Source: Alopecurus myosuroides (lineage: Eukaryota; Streptophyta; Magnoliopsida; Poales; Poaceae). Taken from it: a DNA stretch of 64,000 nt. Made by a program: the position numbers and the translations under genes. The notes under the pieces were generated by a model that saw only the letters and a list, made by a program, of their open reading frames with translations, ran no database searches and was not told the origin of the DNA. Where the stretch lies: positions 236,137,551-236,201,550 of the forward strand of contig CM054058.1 in the NCBI GenBank assembly GCA_028641055.1, given 5' to 3'. Below are positions 33,688 through 44,809 of the stretch, piece after piece; positions within the stretch are counted from its first letter, which is position 1, and the number at the start of each line of letters is the position of its first letter.

Positions 33688-33692
33688 CCAAC
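33688..33692. repeat. Target site duplication CCAAC (left)
   Basis: CCAAC before 33693 and again at 41855-41859. The sequence on either side is Tat gag, confirming a nested insertion. Confidence 0.93.
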
Positions 33693-35400
33693 TGATGGCT
33701 AGGTCGAGACTCCAAGTGCAGAGTGTGTAGCTAGTGGCAAGCCTTCTTCCCCACGAGGGTGACTCGAGGGTTTATATCGAACTCTTGGGGAGCCAGTATT
33801 TCAACAGTTGTCTTCCAAGCTTCCTCCAGGATCCTGCAAACAAGTAGAGAATTTTGTGCCCTCAACCTCACCAAGTGGTTGTCAAGCACAAGGTGTGAGA
33901 CTTCTAAATTGCAATGCAAAACTGAAACTAAATGTGCAATAATTAAATCTACTACTAATGCAAATGAGAAAATAAATATGCAATGGATTGTTTTTGTATT
34001 TTTGTGATGCAAGTGGTGATGGAGATAATGTAAATTCGAATTGGAGATGCAAGTAAAGTAAAGTGCAAGTAAAGTAAATTGCAGCAAAGTAATTAGAGTG
34101 TTTTCTTATATTTAAAATAGGACCGGGGTTCATGGTTTCACACTTGCATTCTCTCAAATAAAGTGGTAGACGGTGGACATAAAGAATTACATGTGAGATT
34201 ACAATAACATGTTTAACATTGAGTACTTTCATATGGGCATCACGTCCTAGTATAGAGATCTCTACGGTCATATTGATCCCTCTTATACTCCACCAAGATG
34301 CGAAATAAATCATAACACCTCGATAATTAAGGAAAAACCAGAGTATAGCTTTAAGCAATGTGACATGAAGTTGAAGTAAGAACTTGCTAGATCTAGTCAT
34401 GGAAATTGATTAGTGTAACTTCAAATCCCCGGTAACAAGGTACTCCTTTTTATCCCTAGTGAGGTAACTAAGAAAGGTTTAACAAAACCTAAGTGGATCG
34501 CTGAACTTTTGTCACTTTCACAGCACTAGCCACCCCCCGTTACTCCAACTAATGCACCCATCACCCCACACACGCTCTCAAGAACTAGATTGATCAAAGG
34601 TAGAAAATAAGAACGGCGTACATAAGATACATCTACTCAAATAACTCAGGAGAAACAATTGCAATCTCAGATTCAATAACTCATAAAAAGATCCACCACA
34701 TAGGAATTACAACGGTGCCCGTAATCATGTGAGGCAGCTCATACGGATCTAATTAGTGAAGCACATAGAGAGAGAGATACAAGTGCTACTTCCACAAACC
34801 CATAGCCCTGGGGTGGACTACTCCCTCTTCATGGAGATGTCGATGGAGATGACGTTGGAGGGGTAGGAGATCACACCGGCGGCGCCCCGCCGGAGTTTTC
34901 CCCCTCCAATCTGGAACTCCAGGTCTCTGTTTCGGTGTTTCGGTGTTTCGGCGGCGCTCTTCTCCGTAAGGGTACGGGGGGCCGTTTTATAGTCGGTTTT
35001 AGGTCAAGACGGAGTCGGTAAGTCGAAGATGGAAGGAATTGGGGCCACAGGAGCCAAAAGGGGGCCTCTCACGCGGCCAAGGAATGTGGCCGCGTGGAGG
35101 GTCCTCTTTTGGGCCTACTTGCCAAATTCTCGTGGATCCTTCGCCCGCAAGTCTTCTCCTTCCAAGAAAATGACCCTCGCAGATTTTCAGGTGATTTCGC
35201 GGAAGTTTGCCCCCTGAAACGTCAAAAATATAGAAAACGGGGTTTCTGACAGGCAGGGTTAATTCCATAAAAGTTGGGGGACTTTGTAATTTAACCCCAA
35301 AATACTATAAAACATTGAATTATACCCTTATATGATGCAATATGTAATAGAAAACCATGTGAAAATATGCAAAATTCATCTATGCATTTTGCATGCATCA
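33693..35400 (-). repeat. 3-prime LTR of the nested Athila-like element
   Basis: 1708 bp, begins TGATGGCTAGG and ends GCATGCATCA on the plus strand. Near-identical to 40145-41854. Confidence 0.94.
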
Positions 35401-35414
35401 ACATCCCCAAGCTT
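35401..35414 (-). other. Polypurine tract of the nested element
   Basis: On the minus strand AAGCTTGGGGATGT directly abuts the 3-prime LTR, as required for plus-strand priming. Confidence 0.7.
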
Positions 35415-37770
35415 AACCCATGCTCGTCCTCGAGTATGAAGGTGATAAAACTAAGATGGGTTTTGCATATTGAATCAATCATGGGATATCAAGGAGGATT
35501 ATTCATGATACATATAATCAAATGATTAATACTAGAAATGAGTAGCAATATACAATTCATGTTGTAAGAAATATCAAATATGCAAGCAAAGATGCTTCAT
35601 GAAAGTTCACAAAGTGTATAATGAAATAAAAGCACTATGGACCAAATGCATACACAAAATGAAAAATAAAATTCTATATTGGTCAAAGAATAGCATAATG
35701 GAGAATAGAAAATATGGTGTACACTTTGGAGAAAATTGAGTAGAGGCAAAACATGATCAAGTCTTATTTAGCCTCTAAATTATTCAACTAAAATTACTAA
35801 TTGAAATGTGGTATCCATTGATCTAGGACTCTCATTGCCCCTTTATCACTAGCATCTTAAAATTGTGAGTATTGAAGTAATGAGAATGACAAGGTGGTTG
35901 AAAGCCTCATGCCCCGTGAGTGTGAAAACCTACTCCATGATTACTCAACTTAAGATTCCTAATAAGCTTTGTATAATCATAATAAGTATTAATGACATCA
36001 TAGAGAACCGCAAAGAGGTACCTCTTGCCCCATGACATGGAAACAAGCCCATGTTACAATGACAAGATGAACAAACGGAGTAGACTCATCATCCTTTTTA
36101 TTTTCATTCACTATTATGCATAGCTTCTTATTTTATTATAGGATGTGTTGTAGAGTCACTCAAGCTGTAAGTAAATTTCCACCATGATAAAGCATGGCTT
36201 GGGTTAGCGGCCCAATGCGCTTCTCTAGTCATATAGATACTTACTCATCAAAACTTACTATTCCTCTATTTCATTTCGGCATGGCAGGAGTCCAAAAACA
36301 AAAGTACATGATATCAACCAAATGTAATTTTTTTTGTGCAATGTTGAAAGATTTCCGGTGATACACGTTTATAGCTAGCTCCCAACCACACACTTGTCAA
36401 ACGCAAAACTTGTGGCTCCCATTATTGGGTTGTGTTTATTAGATGCATAAAAAGTAAAGTGTGCCTTCAAAAGTTCGTGAGAGTCCTATCCCAAGTTCAA
36501 CCCATGACAATTAATAAAGTGAATATCTTAATTTAGAACATAAATAACACAATAACATGGTGAACATACTCGGAATAGAAATGAAGCTAATGGGAATATA
36601 TGGTGGACTCACTGGAAATACTTGGCTAAGGAGTGTTGGAAACAAGTTTTTACTTGTTGGAATTTTTAAATTTTTGGGCTAGCAAGAGGGAGATAGTTGA
36701 CCAGCTACTATGCATGCATATGTCCATAGAACTACTCATTTCATGAAAAACTAAATAAACCATCAATTAACATCAAGGACATGAATAAGAGATAGCTCAA
36801 GACAACATTATTGCAAATTTCTACACATAAAATGTCTATAAATCATGCAAACATATGTAGCTCTTCAAATCAACCATGACATCCCTATTCCAAGTCATAA
36901 TACTAGCATCCAATACATTCCAACCCCAAACTCCAGTAGCTCAATCTCATATAAAATGATGGTGGTGGTCTTATCAAAACAAAAATAAAAACAAAAACTA
37001 GACGCTTCAAGTCTCTACGATAAATGTTTTGCTTAGAAAAACAGAAAGTAGACGTGTGCTAACCAAAAGAGTGTAGCTCCAGTGGGGTGTTCATCACATC
37101 CCCAATCTTATGTCTTTCACCATTCTTGGATGTCTGAGGCGCAGCTCCTCTATTCCCTGTGAAAAAAACTTCACAAAACATGTTTCTCCCATTATTTTTC
37201 TGTGGGGTGAGATTAGCAAGGACAAACAAATCACATGCTTGCTGTGCAAAATTCCAAATCAAATGCTCCATTAGATAGAAAATAAGGTTCATTATGTTGT
37301 ATGTTCACTCACTTTCTTGAAAGAATCATGGAAATTCGATTCCCAAGCCCAAAGAGTGCATAAAACAAAAGAAGGCAGAATCTGTCCAGAAAAGCAACAG
37401 CAGAAAAACGAACGTTTTTCCCTAAACTAGACTCGTCAAAAAATTAAGCCAATTTTTTTTCTTACAGAGGACGAAAAGTTACAGAACATGCTAAAAAATT
37501 AGCTCAATCCGACATACTAATAAAAAACGTAAAATCATACGGTGAGCAGACTCGTGCTGAAACAGAAATTTCATGCACTAGGATAGCAACTTATAAGTCC
37601 AAATGGGTTTGACTTGACTCTTTATTGAAAACTCCAGAATTAAAACAAAAAAAAACTAATCTCTTAAGACAGCAAGAGGACACTAGGAAAATCCAAACAA
37701 AAACAACCGGGTTGCCTCCCGTAAAGCGCTTTCTTTATAGCCATATAGCTAGGCTTTACTTACTTGATAA
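35415..37770 (-). other. Non-coding internal region of the nested element
   Basis: 2.4 kb where pol would be expected. All frames are short, AT-rich and without RT, RNase H or integrase motifs. It is probably retained for packaging or template functions, or is replaced sequence in a deletion derivative. Confidence 0.7.
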
Positions 37771-38670
37771 TCAAGAGGGATAAAGCTCATGAGGGAGCTT
37801 GTTCTTCAGCGTGCCCCTCTTCCTTGGGAAGTGCTCCATGCTTTTCTTGTGAGGGAACTGAAACTTGACATTCCCTTCCTTGGAGTCTATGATTGCACCT
37901 GTAGTACAAAGAAAAGGTCTACCCAAAATAATAGGACTAGGGGATTTATCCCCCATATCCATAATAATGAAATCAACGGGGACGAAAGTCATGTGCAATT
38001 CAATCATAACATCTTTTACTTGTCCTACAACATGTTTAGTAGAGTTATCAGCAAGGACAAATTCATTTGAGCACTTTTCTAAATTTTCTAGTTCTAGCAA
38101 TTCATATAATTCTTTAGAGAGTACCGATACACTAGAACCTAGATCTAACATAGCATGGTGAATTTCTTTTCCAATTGAAACTAGCACCTTGGGGATCCAT
38201 GCATCCCCAAGATTAGGAGGTATCATGGCCTCATTCTTGTACCTAGCAATTTTTTCTTGCAAGACATGATTAGCAGTATAAGATCCAAAGCCAGGTTGAT
38301 TAACATTTATAGTGGGATCACTAGCAAATTTTTGTAGAGTAGCAATAAGTTCTTGCAAGCTACTTTTTTTTAAATCAAGCAATGGATTCTTAATTTCAGT
38401 AAGCATCATAATTTCCTCTACTTTACTCTCTAATTTAGCTAGCATGCTTGATTCATGAGGACTAATTTCATCTTTGCTAGCAAGATAAGACATATATGGA
38501 AGTAAATATTCAGGGTACTTCACTATTTCATTCAAAGTTTCTTCTAAACTAGTAGGGACATGCTCACTTGTATTCTCAGCAATATGATAAATATTTTCAA
38601 TAATAGGAGCAGCAATAGTAATAGAATTCGTTCCTACACTAGGTTGTGCTTGTGGCTTTCCTGCTGACAT
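37771..38670 (-). CDS. Athila-like aspartic protease (nested element)
   Basis: 299 codons in the same frame as gag, separated from it by one TAA (38686-38688) and five codons. The first half is a linker. From about residue 150 the retropepsin region reads WIPKVLVSIG, then LDLGSSVSVLSKELYELL (active-site DLGS form, about residues 176-181), then IILGRPFLCTTGAIID. The DLG form is usual in Athila-type elements. Since gag and protease share a frame, the TAA may be a mutation or a readthrough stop. It would process Gag. No pol follows. Confidence 0.82.
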   Translation of the reverse strand: MSAGKPQAQPSVGTNSITIAAPIIENIYHIAENTSEHVPTSLEETLNEIVKYPEYLLPYMSYLASKDEISPHESSMLAKLESKVEEIMMLTEIKNPLLDLKKSSLQELIATLQKFASDPTINVNQPGFGSYTANHVLQEKIARYKNEAMIPPNLGDAWIPKVLVSIGKEIHHAMLDLGSSVSVLSKELYELLELENLEKCSNEFVLADNSTKHVVGQVKDVMIELHMTFVPVDFIIMDMGDKSPSPIILGRPFLCTTGAIIDSKEGNVKFQFPHKKSMEHFPRKRGTLKNKLPHELYPS

Positions 38671-38685
38671 GCTTAATAGAGTTGC

Positions 38686-39786
38686 TTAATTATCAGCTAA
38701 TTTTGACAATGCTTTATCTAAATTCGAAGATTGAAGTTGCAATCCTTTAATATCACTACTAATGGATGCAATAGACTTATTTAACTCATGTATCATAGCA
38801 TTGTGACTAGCAACTTGTTCCATAAGCAATTTATTAGATTCAGAAATTTCACTAGAAGGCTTCCACTTATTTTCATTAGCATTAGGATATGGAACAAAAG
38901 GTTTATTTGGCACATAAGGAGGTTTACTATATGAATTGTAAGCATTACCAAAACCATTGCTAACATAATTCCTAACAAAATTAACATCCACACTTTCAGA
39001 ATTACTACCAACTAGCTCCTGCAAAGGCACATTCTCCATATTTTGTTTATTAATAAAAGCAAGAATAGTGTCCATTTTAGAAGACAAATCATTGATTTCT
39101 TCAATTGAGTTTATTTTCTTAGTGGGATTGGGTGCTCTTTCAGTATTCCATTGACTATAATTTTGCAATATGCTTTCTAATATGCTCTTAGCCACTCCTA
39201 CAGTTTTACTCATAAAGGCACCTCCAGCAGCAGAATCAAGTATATTTCTAGACATGTAGTTTAGATCATTATAAAAAGAGTGTAGTATGGTCCATTCATT
39301 TACTCCATGTGATGGGCATGTTCTAATCATTAATTTAATTCTATCCCATGCCATTGCTACATGTTCATTATCATTTTGCCTAAATGAGAGGATATTATTC
39401 CTATTTTGCAAAATTTTAACGGGAGGATAATATTTATTAATGAAAGCTTCTTTTAAATCATCCCAAGACTTTATACTAGCTGTAGGTAGTGAAAGTAACC
39501 ATTCTTTAGCCTTTCCTCTAAGTGAAAAAGGAAATAATTTCAGTTTTAAAACACTACTTTCCACATTTTTAAATTTTTTCATATCACATATTTCCATGAA
39601 ATCATGAAGATGCATAGAGGCATCCTCCATAGCACTACCACCAAATTTCTCTCTAGTAATTAAATTCAATAAAATAGGACTTACTTCATAGCTTTCAGCT
39701 TGTATTTCAGGTGTAGTAATTGGCCTAGCAATGAATTGGTCATTGGGTGTATTTGTGTAGTCACTTAATTTAGTTCTATCACCCAT
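38686..39786 (-). CDS. Athila-like Gag capsid protein (nested element)
   Basis: 366 codons from ATG 39786, intact. Retrotrans_gag features: LKLKLFPFSLRGKAKEWLLS followed by LPTASIKSWDDLKEAF, then FYNDLNYMSRNILDSAAGG. A long linker with no clear CCHC knuckle follows. Gag assembles the particle that packages the element RNA. The intact frame, with highly similar LTRs, suggests a fairly recent insertion. Start chosen as the first ATG after the stop upstream. Confidence 0.88.
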   Translation of the reverse strand: MGDRTKLSDYTNTPNDQFIARPITTPEIQAESYEVSPILLNLITREKFGGSAMEDASMHLHDFMEICDMKKFKNVESSVLKLKLFPFSLRGKAKEWLLSLPTASIKSWDDLKEAFINKYYPPVKILQNRNNILSFRQNDNEHVAMAWDRIKLMIRTCPSHGVNEWTILHSFYNDLNYMSRNILDSAAGGAFMSKTVGVAKSILESILQNYSQWNTERAPNPTKKINSIEEINDLSSKMDTILAFINKQNMENVPLQELVGSNSESVDVNFVRNYVSNGFGNAYNSYSKPPYVPNKPFVPYPNANENKWKPSSEISESNKLLMEQVASHNAMIHELNKSIASISSDIKGLQLQSSNLDKALSKLADN

Positions 39787-40116
39787 TTTAACAGTTTTTA
39801 TGTAGTTTTTAATTTTTTATGAAAAACTGAAAAGTAAAGTAACTAGGCAAATTCAAAATACTAAAATAAACTAGATAACTAAATGCAAAACTAAAATGCA
39901 AACTAAAATAAAACATGCAAGACAAAACAAAAACAAGACAAAAGCAAAACAAAAACAAAAACAAGACAAGAAACAAAACAATCTACTTGAAAGAAGGTGG
40001 AGATAGAAAGGACGGTACTCACGTAGGTGCAACCTCCACAAGCTTAGGTGTTTGCACACCTTGTTGGTGATGAAGACTTCTTGTGAGCTCCCTTGGACAA
40101 CTCCTTCACCTATGGC

Positions 40117-40134
40117 TCCCCGGCAACGGCGCCA
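40117..40134 (-). other. Primer binding site of the nested element (tRNA-Asp type)
   Basis: On the minus strand TGGCGCCGTTGCCGGGGA lies 10 bp inside the 5-prime LTR. It looks like the complement of a plant tRNA-Asp 3-prime end (recalled, not checked). Confidence 0.75.
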
Positions 40135-40144
40135 GAAAAACGCT

Positions 40145-41854
40145 TGATGGCTAGGTTGAGACTCCAAGTGCAGAGTGTGTAGCTAGTGGCAAGACTTCTT
40201 CCCCACGAGGGTGACTCGAGGGTTTATATCGAACTCTTGGGGAGCCAGTATTTCAGCAGTTGTCTTCCAAGCTTCCTCCAGGATCCTGCAAACAAGTAGA
40301 GAATTTTGTGCCCTCAACCTCACCAAGTGGTTGTCAAGCACAAGGTGTGAGACTTCTAAATTGCAATGCAAAACTGAAACTAAATGTGCAATAATTAAAT
40401 ATACTACTAAATGCAAATGAGAAAATAAATATGCAATGGATTGTTTTTGTATTTTTGTGATGCAAGTGGTGATGGAGATAATGTAAATTCGAATTGGAGA
40501 TGCAAGTAAAGTAAAGTGCAAGTAAAGTAAATTGCAGCAAAGTAACTAGAGTGTTTTCTTATATTTAAAATAGGACCGGGGTTCATGGTTTCACACTTGC
40601 ATTTTCTCAAATAAAGTGGTAGACGGTGGACATAAAGAATTACATGTGAGATTACAATAACATGTTTAACATTGAGTACTTTCATATGGGCATCACGTCC
40701 TAGCATAGAGATCTCTACGGTCATATTGATCCCTCTTATACTCCACCAAGATGCGAAATAAATCATAACACCTCGATGATTAAGGAAAAACCAGAGTATA
40801 GCTTTAAGCAATGTGACATGAAGTTGAAGTAAGAACTTGCTAGATCTAGTCATAGAGATTGATTAGTGTCACTTCAAATCCCGGTAACAAGGTACTCCTT
40901 TTTATCCCTAGTGAGGTAACTAAGAAAGGTTTAACAAAACCTAAGTGGATCGCTGAACTTCTGTCACTTTCACAGCACTAGCCACCCCCCGTTACTCCAA
41001 CTAATGCACCCATCACCCCACACACGCTCTCAAGAACTAGATTGATCAAAGCTAGCAAATAAGAACGGGGTACATAAGATACATCTACTCAAATAACTCA
41101 AGAGAAACAATTGCAATCTCAGATTCAATAACTCATAGAAAAGATCCACCACATAGGAATTACAACGGTGCCCGTAATCATGTGAGGCAGCTCATACGGA
41201 TCTAATTAGTGAAGCACATAGAGAGAGAGATACAAGTGCTACTTCCACAAACCCATAGCCCTGGGGTGGACTACTCCCTCTTCATGAAGATGTCGATGGA
41301 GATGACGTTGGAGGGGTAGGAGATCACACCGGCGGCGCCCCGCCGGAGTTTTCCCCCTCCAATCTGGAACTCCAGGTCTCTGTTTCGGTGTTTCGGTGTT
41401 TCGGCGGCGCTCTTCTCCGTAAGGGTACGGGGGACCCTTTTTATAGTCGGTTTTAGGTCAAGACGGAGTCGGTAAGTCGAAGATGGAAGGAATTGGGGCC
41501 ACAGGGGCCAAAAGGGGGCCTCTCACGCGGCCAAGGAATCTGGCCGCGTGGAGGGTCCTCTTTTGGGCCTCCTTGCCCAATTCTCGTGGATCCTTCGCCC
41601 GCAAGTCTTCTCCTTCCAAGAAAATGACCCCCGCAGATTTTCAGGTGATTTCGCGGAAGTTTGCCCCCTGAAACGTCAAAAATATAGAAAACGGGGTTTC
41701 TGACAGGCAGGGTTAATTCCATAAAAGTTGGGGGACTTTGTAATTTAACCCCAAAATACTATAAAACACTGAATTATACCCTTATATGATGCAATACGTA
41801 ATAGAAAACCATGTGAAAATATGCAAAATTCATCTATGCATTTTACATGCATCA
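40145..41854 (-). repeat. 5-prime LTR of the nested Athila-like element
   Basis: 1710 bp, begins TGATGGCTAGG and ends ACATGCATCA, followed by CCAAC at 41855-41859. It would carry the element promoter, acting on the minus strand. Confidence 0.94.
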
Positions 41855-41859
41855 CCAAC

Positions 41860-42820
41860 CCCTTCTGGAATTTTCTGTATTGCTCCGCGCAAGGGTCATT
41901 CTCCCGTGGCTGGTTCGCCTGCAGGTAAGTGGCTGCGGCTAGAACCGCGGTGGCGGGAGTTGTCGGGTGCATGTTCCCTTTATCGTCGACGCGCATGAGG
42001 GAGGTTTCAAGTGTCATGCTGATCCTGCTCAGAGATTCGCCATCCATTGTTGCGGTCTTCGAGACGTGTCTTTTCCTTCCGGGATGGTTCCCTACAGAAT
42101 AGGTCTTGGAGAGTGCTGCATGACGCTGACTTGATTCATTCGCTAGTTTTTTGCATCCGGCCAGATCCTTGCGAGCTTCTTTGATTAATGTTGCCGCTTT
42201 CACTAGATGGTAGTGGTATGCGATTAGATCCTCCTAAGGGGATCCTTCTTCAATTGGTTTGGCTGAGTGTACGGCCGCTTTCGCCTTGAGCCAGGCTGCT
42301 CGCGATACTTTGATGTGCTCGCGTTCCTTCGCGCTTTCTTCCGTCTATTCGGGTGGGTCAGTTGATCCTGCCATGCAGACCTGAGCCATATATGGCCTGT
42401 GAGTCCTAGGCGTAGATTGGAGAGCTTTCCCAACCCGAGAGGGTTCTTCTGCAGAGATGGTGTGGAAGTTGCGAGTGTCGAGGCAGATGGATTCGCCGCT
42501 TTTTGCTAGGTCGTGACTCGCATAGTTGGGTAGCGAGTCGACATCTTCAGGCTTCGAGACCGACTCAGAGTCTGATCCTTCGAGATCGGTTTTCTTGGGG
42601 AAGTGCAGGATCCCCGCTTTGTTGGCGTAGAATTGGAAGCTCCCGAACGTCAGGATGACGCTTTTCTCCAGATCGCTGAACGCCGGGCGCGATTCCGGCG
42701 AGTGGGGCGCGATGATGACTGACCCGATTCGGATCGGATCGGTTGGAGTTGAAGTTCCGGGGCTCCAGCTGAATTTTGGCGATGATGAGGCCGAAGATGC
42801 CGTAGATCCAGCGCCCGATG
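41860..42820 (-). pseudogene. Tat element gag, 5-prime part
   Basis: Continues the gag gene interrupted by the nested element. In one frame, with TAG at 42234-42236 and 42345-42347, it reads a helical, charged segment (HLVKAATLIKEARKDLAGCK) and, upstream, a low-complexity Ser/Pro segment that opens directly after the PBS. It joins 33687 once the nested element and one CCAAC are removed. No catalytic role; a structural N-terminal part. Confidence 0.72.
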
Positions 42821-42822
42821 TT

Positions 42823-42838
42823 CCTACAGACGGCGCCA
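42823..42838 (-). other. Primer binding site of the Tat element
   Basis: On the minus strand TGGCGCCGTCTGTAGG begins two bases inside the 5-prime LTR. It is a typical gypsy PBS start (TGGCGCC). The cognate tRNA is not assigned. Confidence 0.7.
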
Positions 42839-42840
42839 AT

Positions 42841-43333
42841 TGTCGAATATGCATCTCAACAAGTCCCTCGGGTGAACCGATAGGGTTTCGAGTAGGAGAA
42901 CGAGTAGGCGTTGGTGACAATCGTCGGCTAACAGGGGGGCCTGATTTACCCAGGTTCGGGGCCCTCGTAGAGGTAAAACCCTTACTCCTGCTTCTGTCGA
43001 TCTGTATTAGCGTGATAGATCGGTTACAGTGGGGGTGCTCAAGTTGATAGTAGATCTCAATCTCAAGGCTTAGGTGGTGCGGTATTTCTTGGTTCCCCCT
43101 CCCGGTGGTCCTCCTAGCCTTATATAGGTGGCCAGGTCTCAAACCGTCCCCGGGGGGGTTACAAACCCTAACCTAAAGTTGGTTACAAGTTTCCTTTCTT
43201 AACCCGCAAGGCTTTGCGGGTGGGCCTTGATTGGGCCTTCTAGAACTGTCCACGGAATCTTCGTTGGAGCTTGGGTCTTGGGCCTTGGACCGGGTAGGCT
43301 CACCCGAAAGGTCCAGGATCCATCCCTTCGTCG
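42841..43333 (-). repeat. 5-prime LTR of the Tat element
   Basis: 493 bp, matching 22448-22942. Its plus-strand end reads TCGTCG where the partner ends TCGTCA, so the conserved terminal dinucleotide has mutated. CTCAC follows at 43334-43338. Confidence 0.93.
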
Positions 43334-43338
43334 CTCAC

Positions 43339-43793
43339 CCAGGCAAACATGCTCTTCCTCCGAGTCGTGGTGCGGTTGCGGCCATGTCGTACCATCCCAT
43401 ATAATGCCGAACACCAGCCACCATGCTGCCCATACGTCCATGACAACCAGTCCGCACCCGAGCCATGAGCTGCACCCACGAGCATCATGGCTCTCAGCAT
43501 CAGGGTCGCCACCCTGGCATCCATAAACTCAAGCCCGCGTCGCCACCGGGAGACCACCCTGGGACGCAGATCGGGCACGGAAGAAGGGCAACAGATCCAA
43601 GCCCGCCTTGCTCAGATCCAGATAGCAGTTGGACAACAAAAGTGTATCCCGCCTAGCTCGCACCCTGCAGTCATCAACAGAACAATCTAGGGGCCTGCCT
43701 GGATCAGACCTCCTTCCTTACTGCATCCATTTGGAGGGGATTAGCCACCCTCCATTGCCGAAGGTGGCCACCGACTAGACGTAGCAGCAGGGC
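43339..43793. other. Split host sequence, no gene recognised
   Basis: Continues the sequence that ends at 22442 on the other side of the Tat insertion. GC-richer than average, with open frames on both strands but no domain. Probably an older degenerate repeat. Confidence 0.4.
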
Positions 43794-43952
43794 CAGTGGC
43801 GAAGCTAGCTCACATATCTATTGGGTTCATTTTGTTGTTTATAGCGTAATTTTTCACTAATAAGACGTGACAGAAGTTAAATTAGTGAAGGAATATTACA
43901 TATTTTATTGGGTTCATCTGAACCCAAAGCTAATACAGCAGCTCCGCCACTG
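43794..43952. mobile_element. hAT-type MITE, second copy
   Basis: 159 bp, ends CAGTGGCGAAGCTAGC and (inverse) CAGTGGCGGAGCTGCTG. The interior shares ttttattgggttcatctgaa with the copy at 4938-5093. The flanks agcagggc and agcatgcc match at 6 of 8 positions, a decayed 8-bp duplication. Confidence 0.8.
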
Positions 43953-44809
43953 AGCATGCCTGATAGGCCTCGCCGCGGCGCTGCAGCACCATTCTGGGGA
44001 GAGGTTGGAAGATGAAGGCGGCGTAGAGGCTCCCGGTCATTTACGGGAGCGGCTAGGATTTTTCTCGATTGGACTATTCAGTTCCCATTCACCTAGGAGT
44101 AGGTATGTGGAAACTTTAGCCCTTGTACCATTGGTTCCTCCCCATGTGTTTTACTGACGAATATCGAATTCCGATTGACGTTGATCAGGTGATCGAACAA
44201 GTTGTATCCATCTCCATATGCCCCGTGATCGCGAGCCAGCTACTAGGGTGTGTTTGGTAGCCTGCATCCGATTTGAGGCTGCATGGGGGCTGGCTCAACT
44301 CGGCCTGGCCTTAAGAGATTCGAGCTCGCGCGTGTTTTGTTAGTTGTTTGGTAGCCTGCATTAGAGAATGAGGTCTGAAGTAGCAATTTGTTTGGCACAC
44401 TGCAGTTTTCAATTTCGGGTGTGTAGGAACAAAAACACCTTGTTTGGTTGCCTTCTCTGATGCACTTGCAACAGATTGCACTCACCAATTTTTAATTTGG
44501 TGAGCTTACCAGCAAACTGAAGAACAGAGCACAACTGAAAACAACAAACCGAAGAACAGAGCACAACAGAAACAACGAGATAAGTTGATTAACGAGAAAC
44601 TATATAAGTACTTAGGCCAATGGTAGACACCACTAGCACAAAAGCTACGGGTTTAAGTTTACATCCCACTACGATTAGAGTTAAACAGGTGCATATGTGC
44701 ACCTGGTAAGTACTTAAGCAGGGGTACACACCCCTGGCAACAAGAGCAGTAGGGGCATCCAAATACTGCCCCTACAAACCATATTTCATATTCATCCTCA
44801 AGAACATCA
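43953..44809. other. Gene-free, with repeated tgtttggtagcctgcat phrases
   Basis: The phrase (g)tgtttggtagcctgcat occurs at about 44250 and 44345, and a related tgtttggttgcc near 44440. It resembles ends of common grass MITEs, but no matching inverted end was found. No gene. Confidence 0.4.

Larger units (their letters stand above)
33693..41854 (-). mobile_element. Athila-like non-autonomous LTR element nested in the Tat gag
   Basis: 8.16 kb with LTRs of about 1.71 kb and 5-bp duplications CCAAC. On the minus strand: 5-prime LTR, PBS, gag, protease, a 2.4-kb stretch without coding capacity, PPT, 3-prime LTR. No RT, RNase H or integrase is present, so it must be moved by enzymes from other elements. 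The two LTRs differ at roughly thirty positions by eye, fewer per base than the surrounding Tat LTRs, as expected for the younger insertion. Confidence 0.92.
22448..43333 (-). mobile_element. Tat-lineage Ty3/gypsy LTR retrotransposon with nested insertion
   Basis: A 20.9-kb element bounded by CTCAC duplications, of which 8.2 kb is a nested element (33693-41859), so the original was about 12.7 kb. On the minus strand: 5-prime LTR (42841-43333), PBS, gag, PR, RT, RNase H, IN, then a long 3-prime region and 3-prime LTR (22448-22942). On the opposite strand, downstream of pol, lies an intron-containing antisense gene, a feature known in the Tat lineage (RIRE2, Grande, Retand). Internal stops, frameshifts and a changed RT active site make it inactive. 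The LTRs show about 17 substitutions over roughly 490 bp by eye. Confidence 0.92.

Noticed and set aside
44240..44520. MITE bounded by gtgtttggtagcctgcat
   Set aside because: The phrase is repeated in direct orientation only; no inverted partner or target duplication found.
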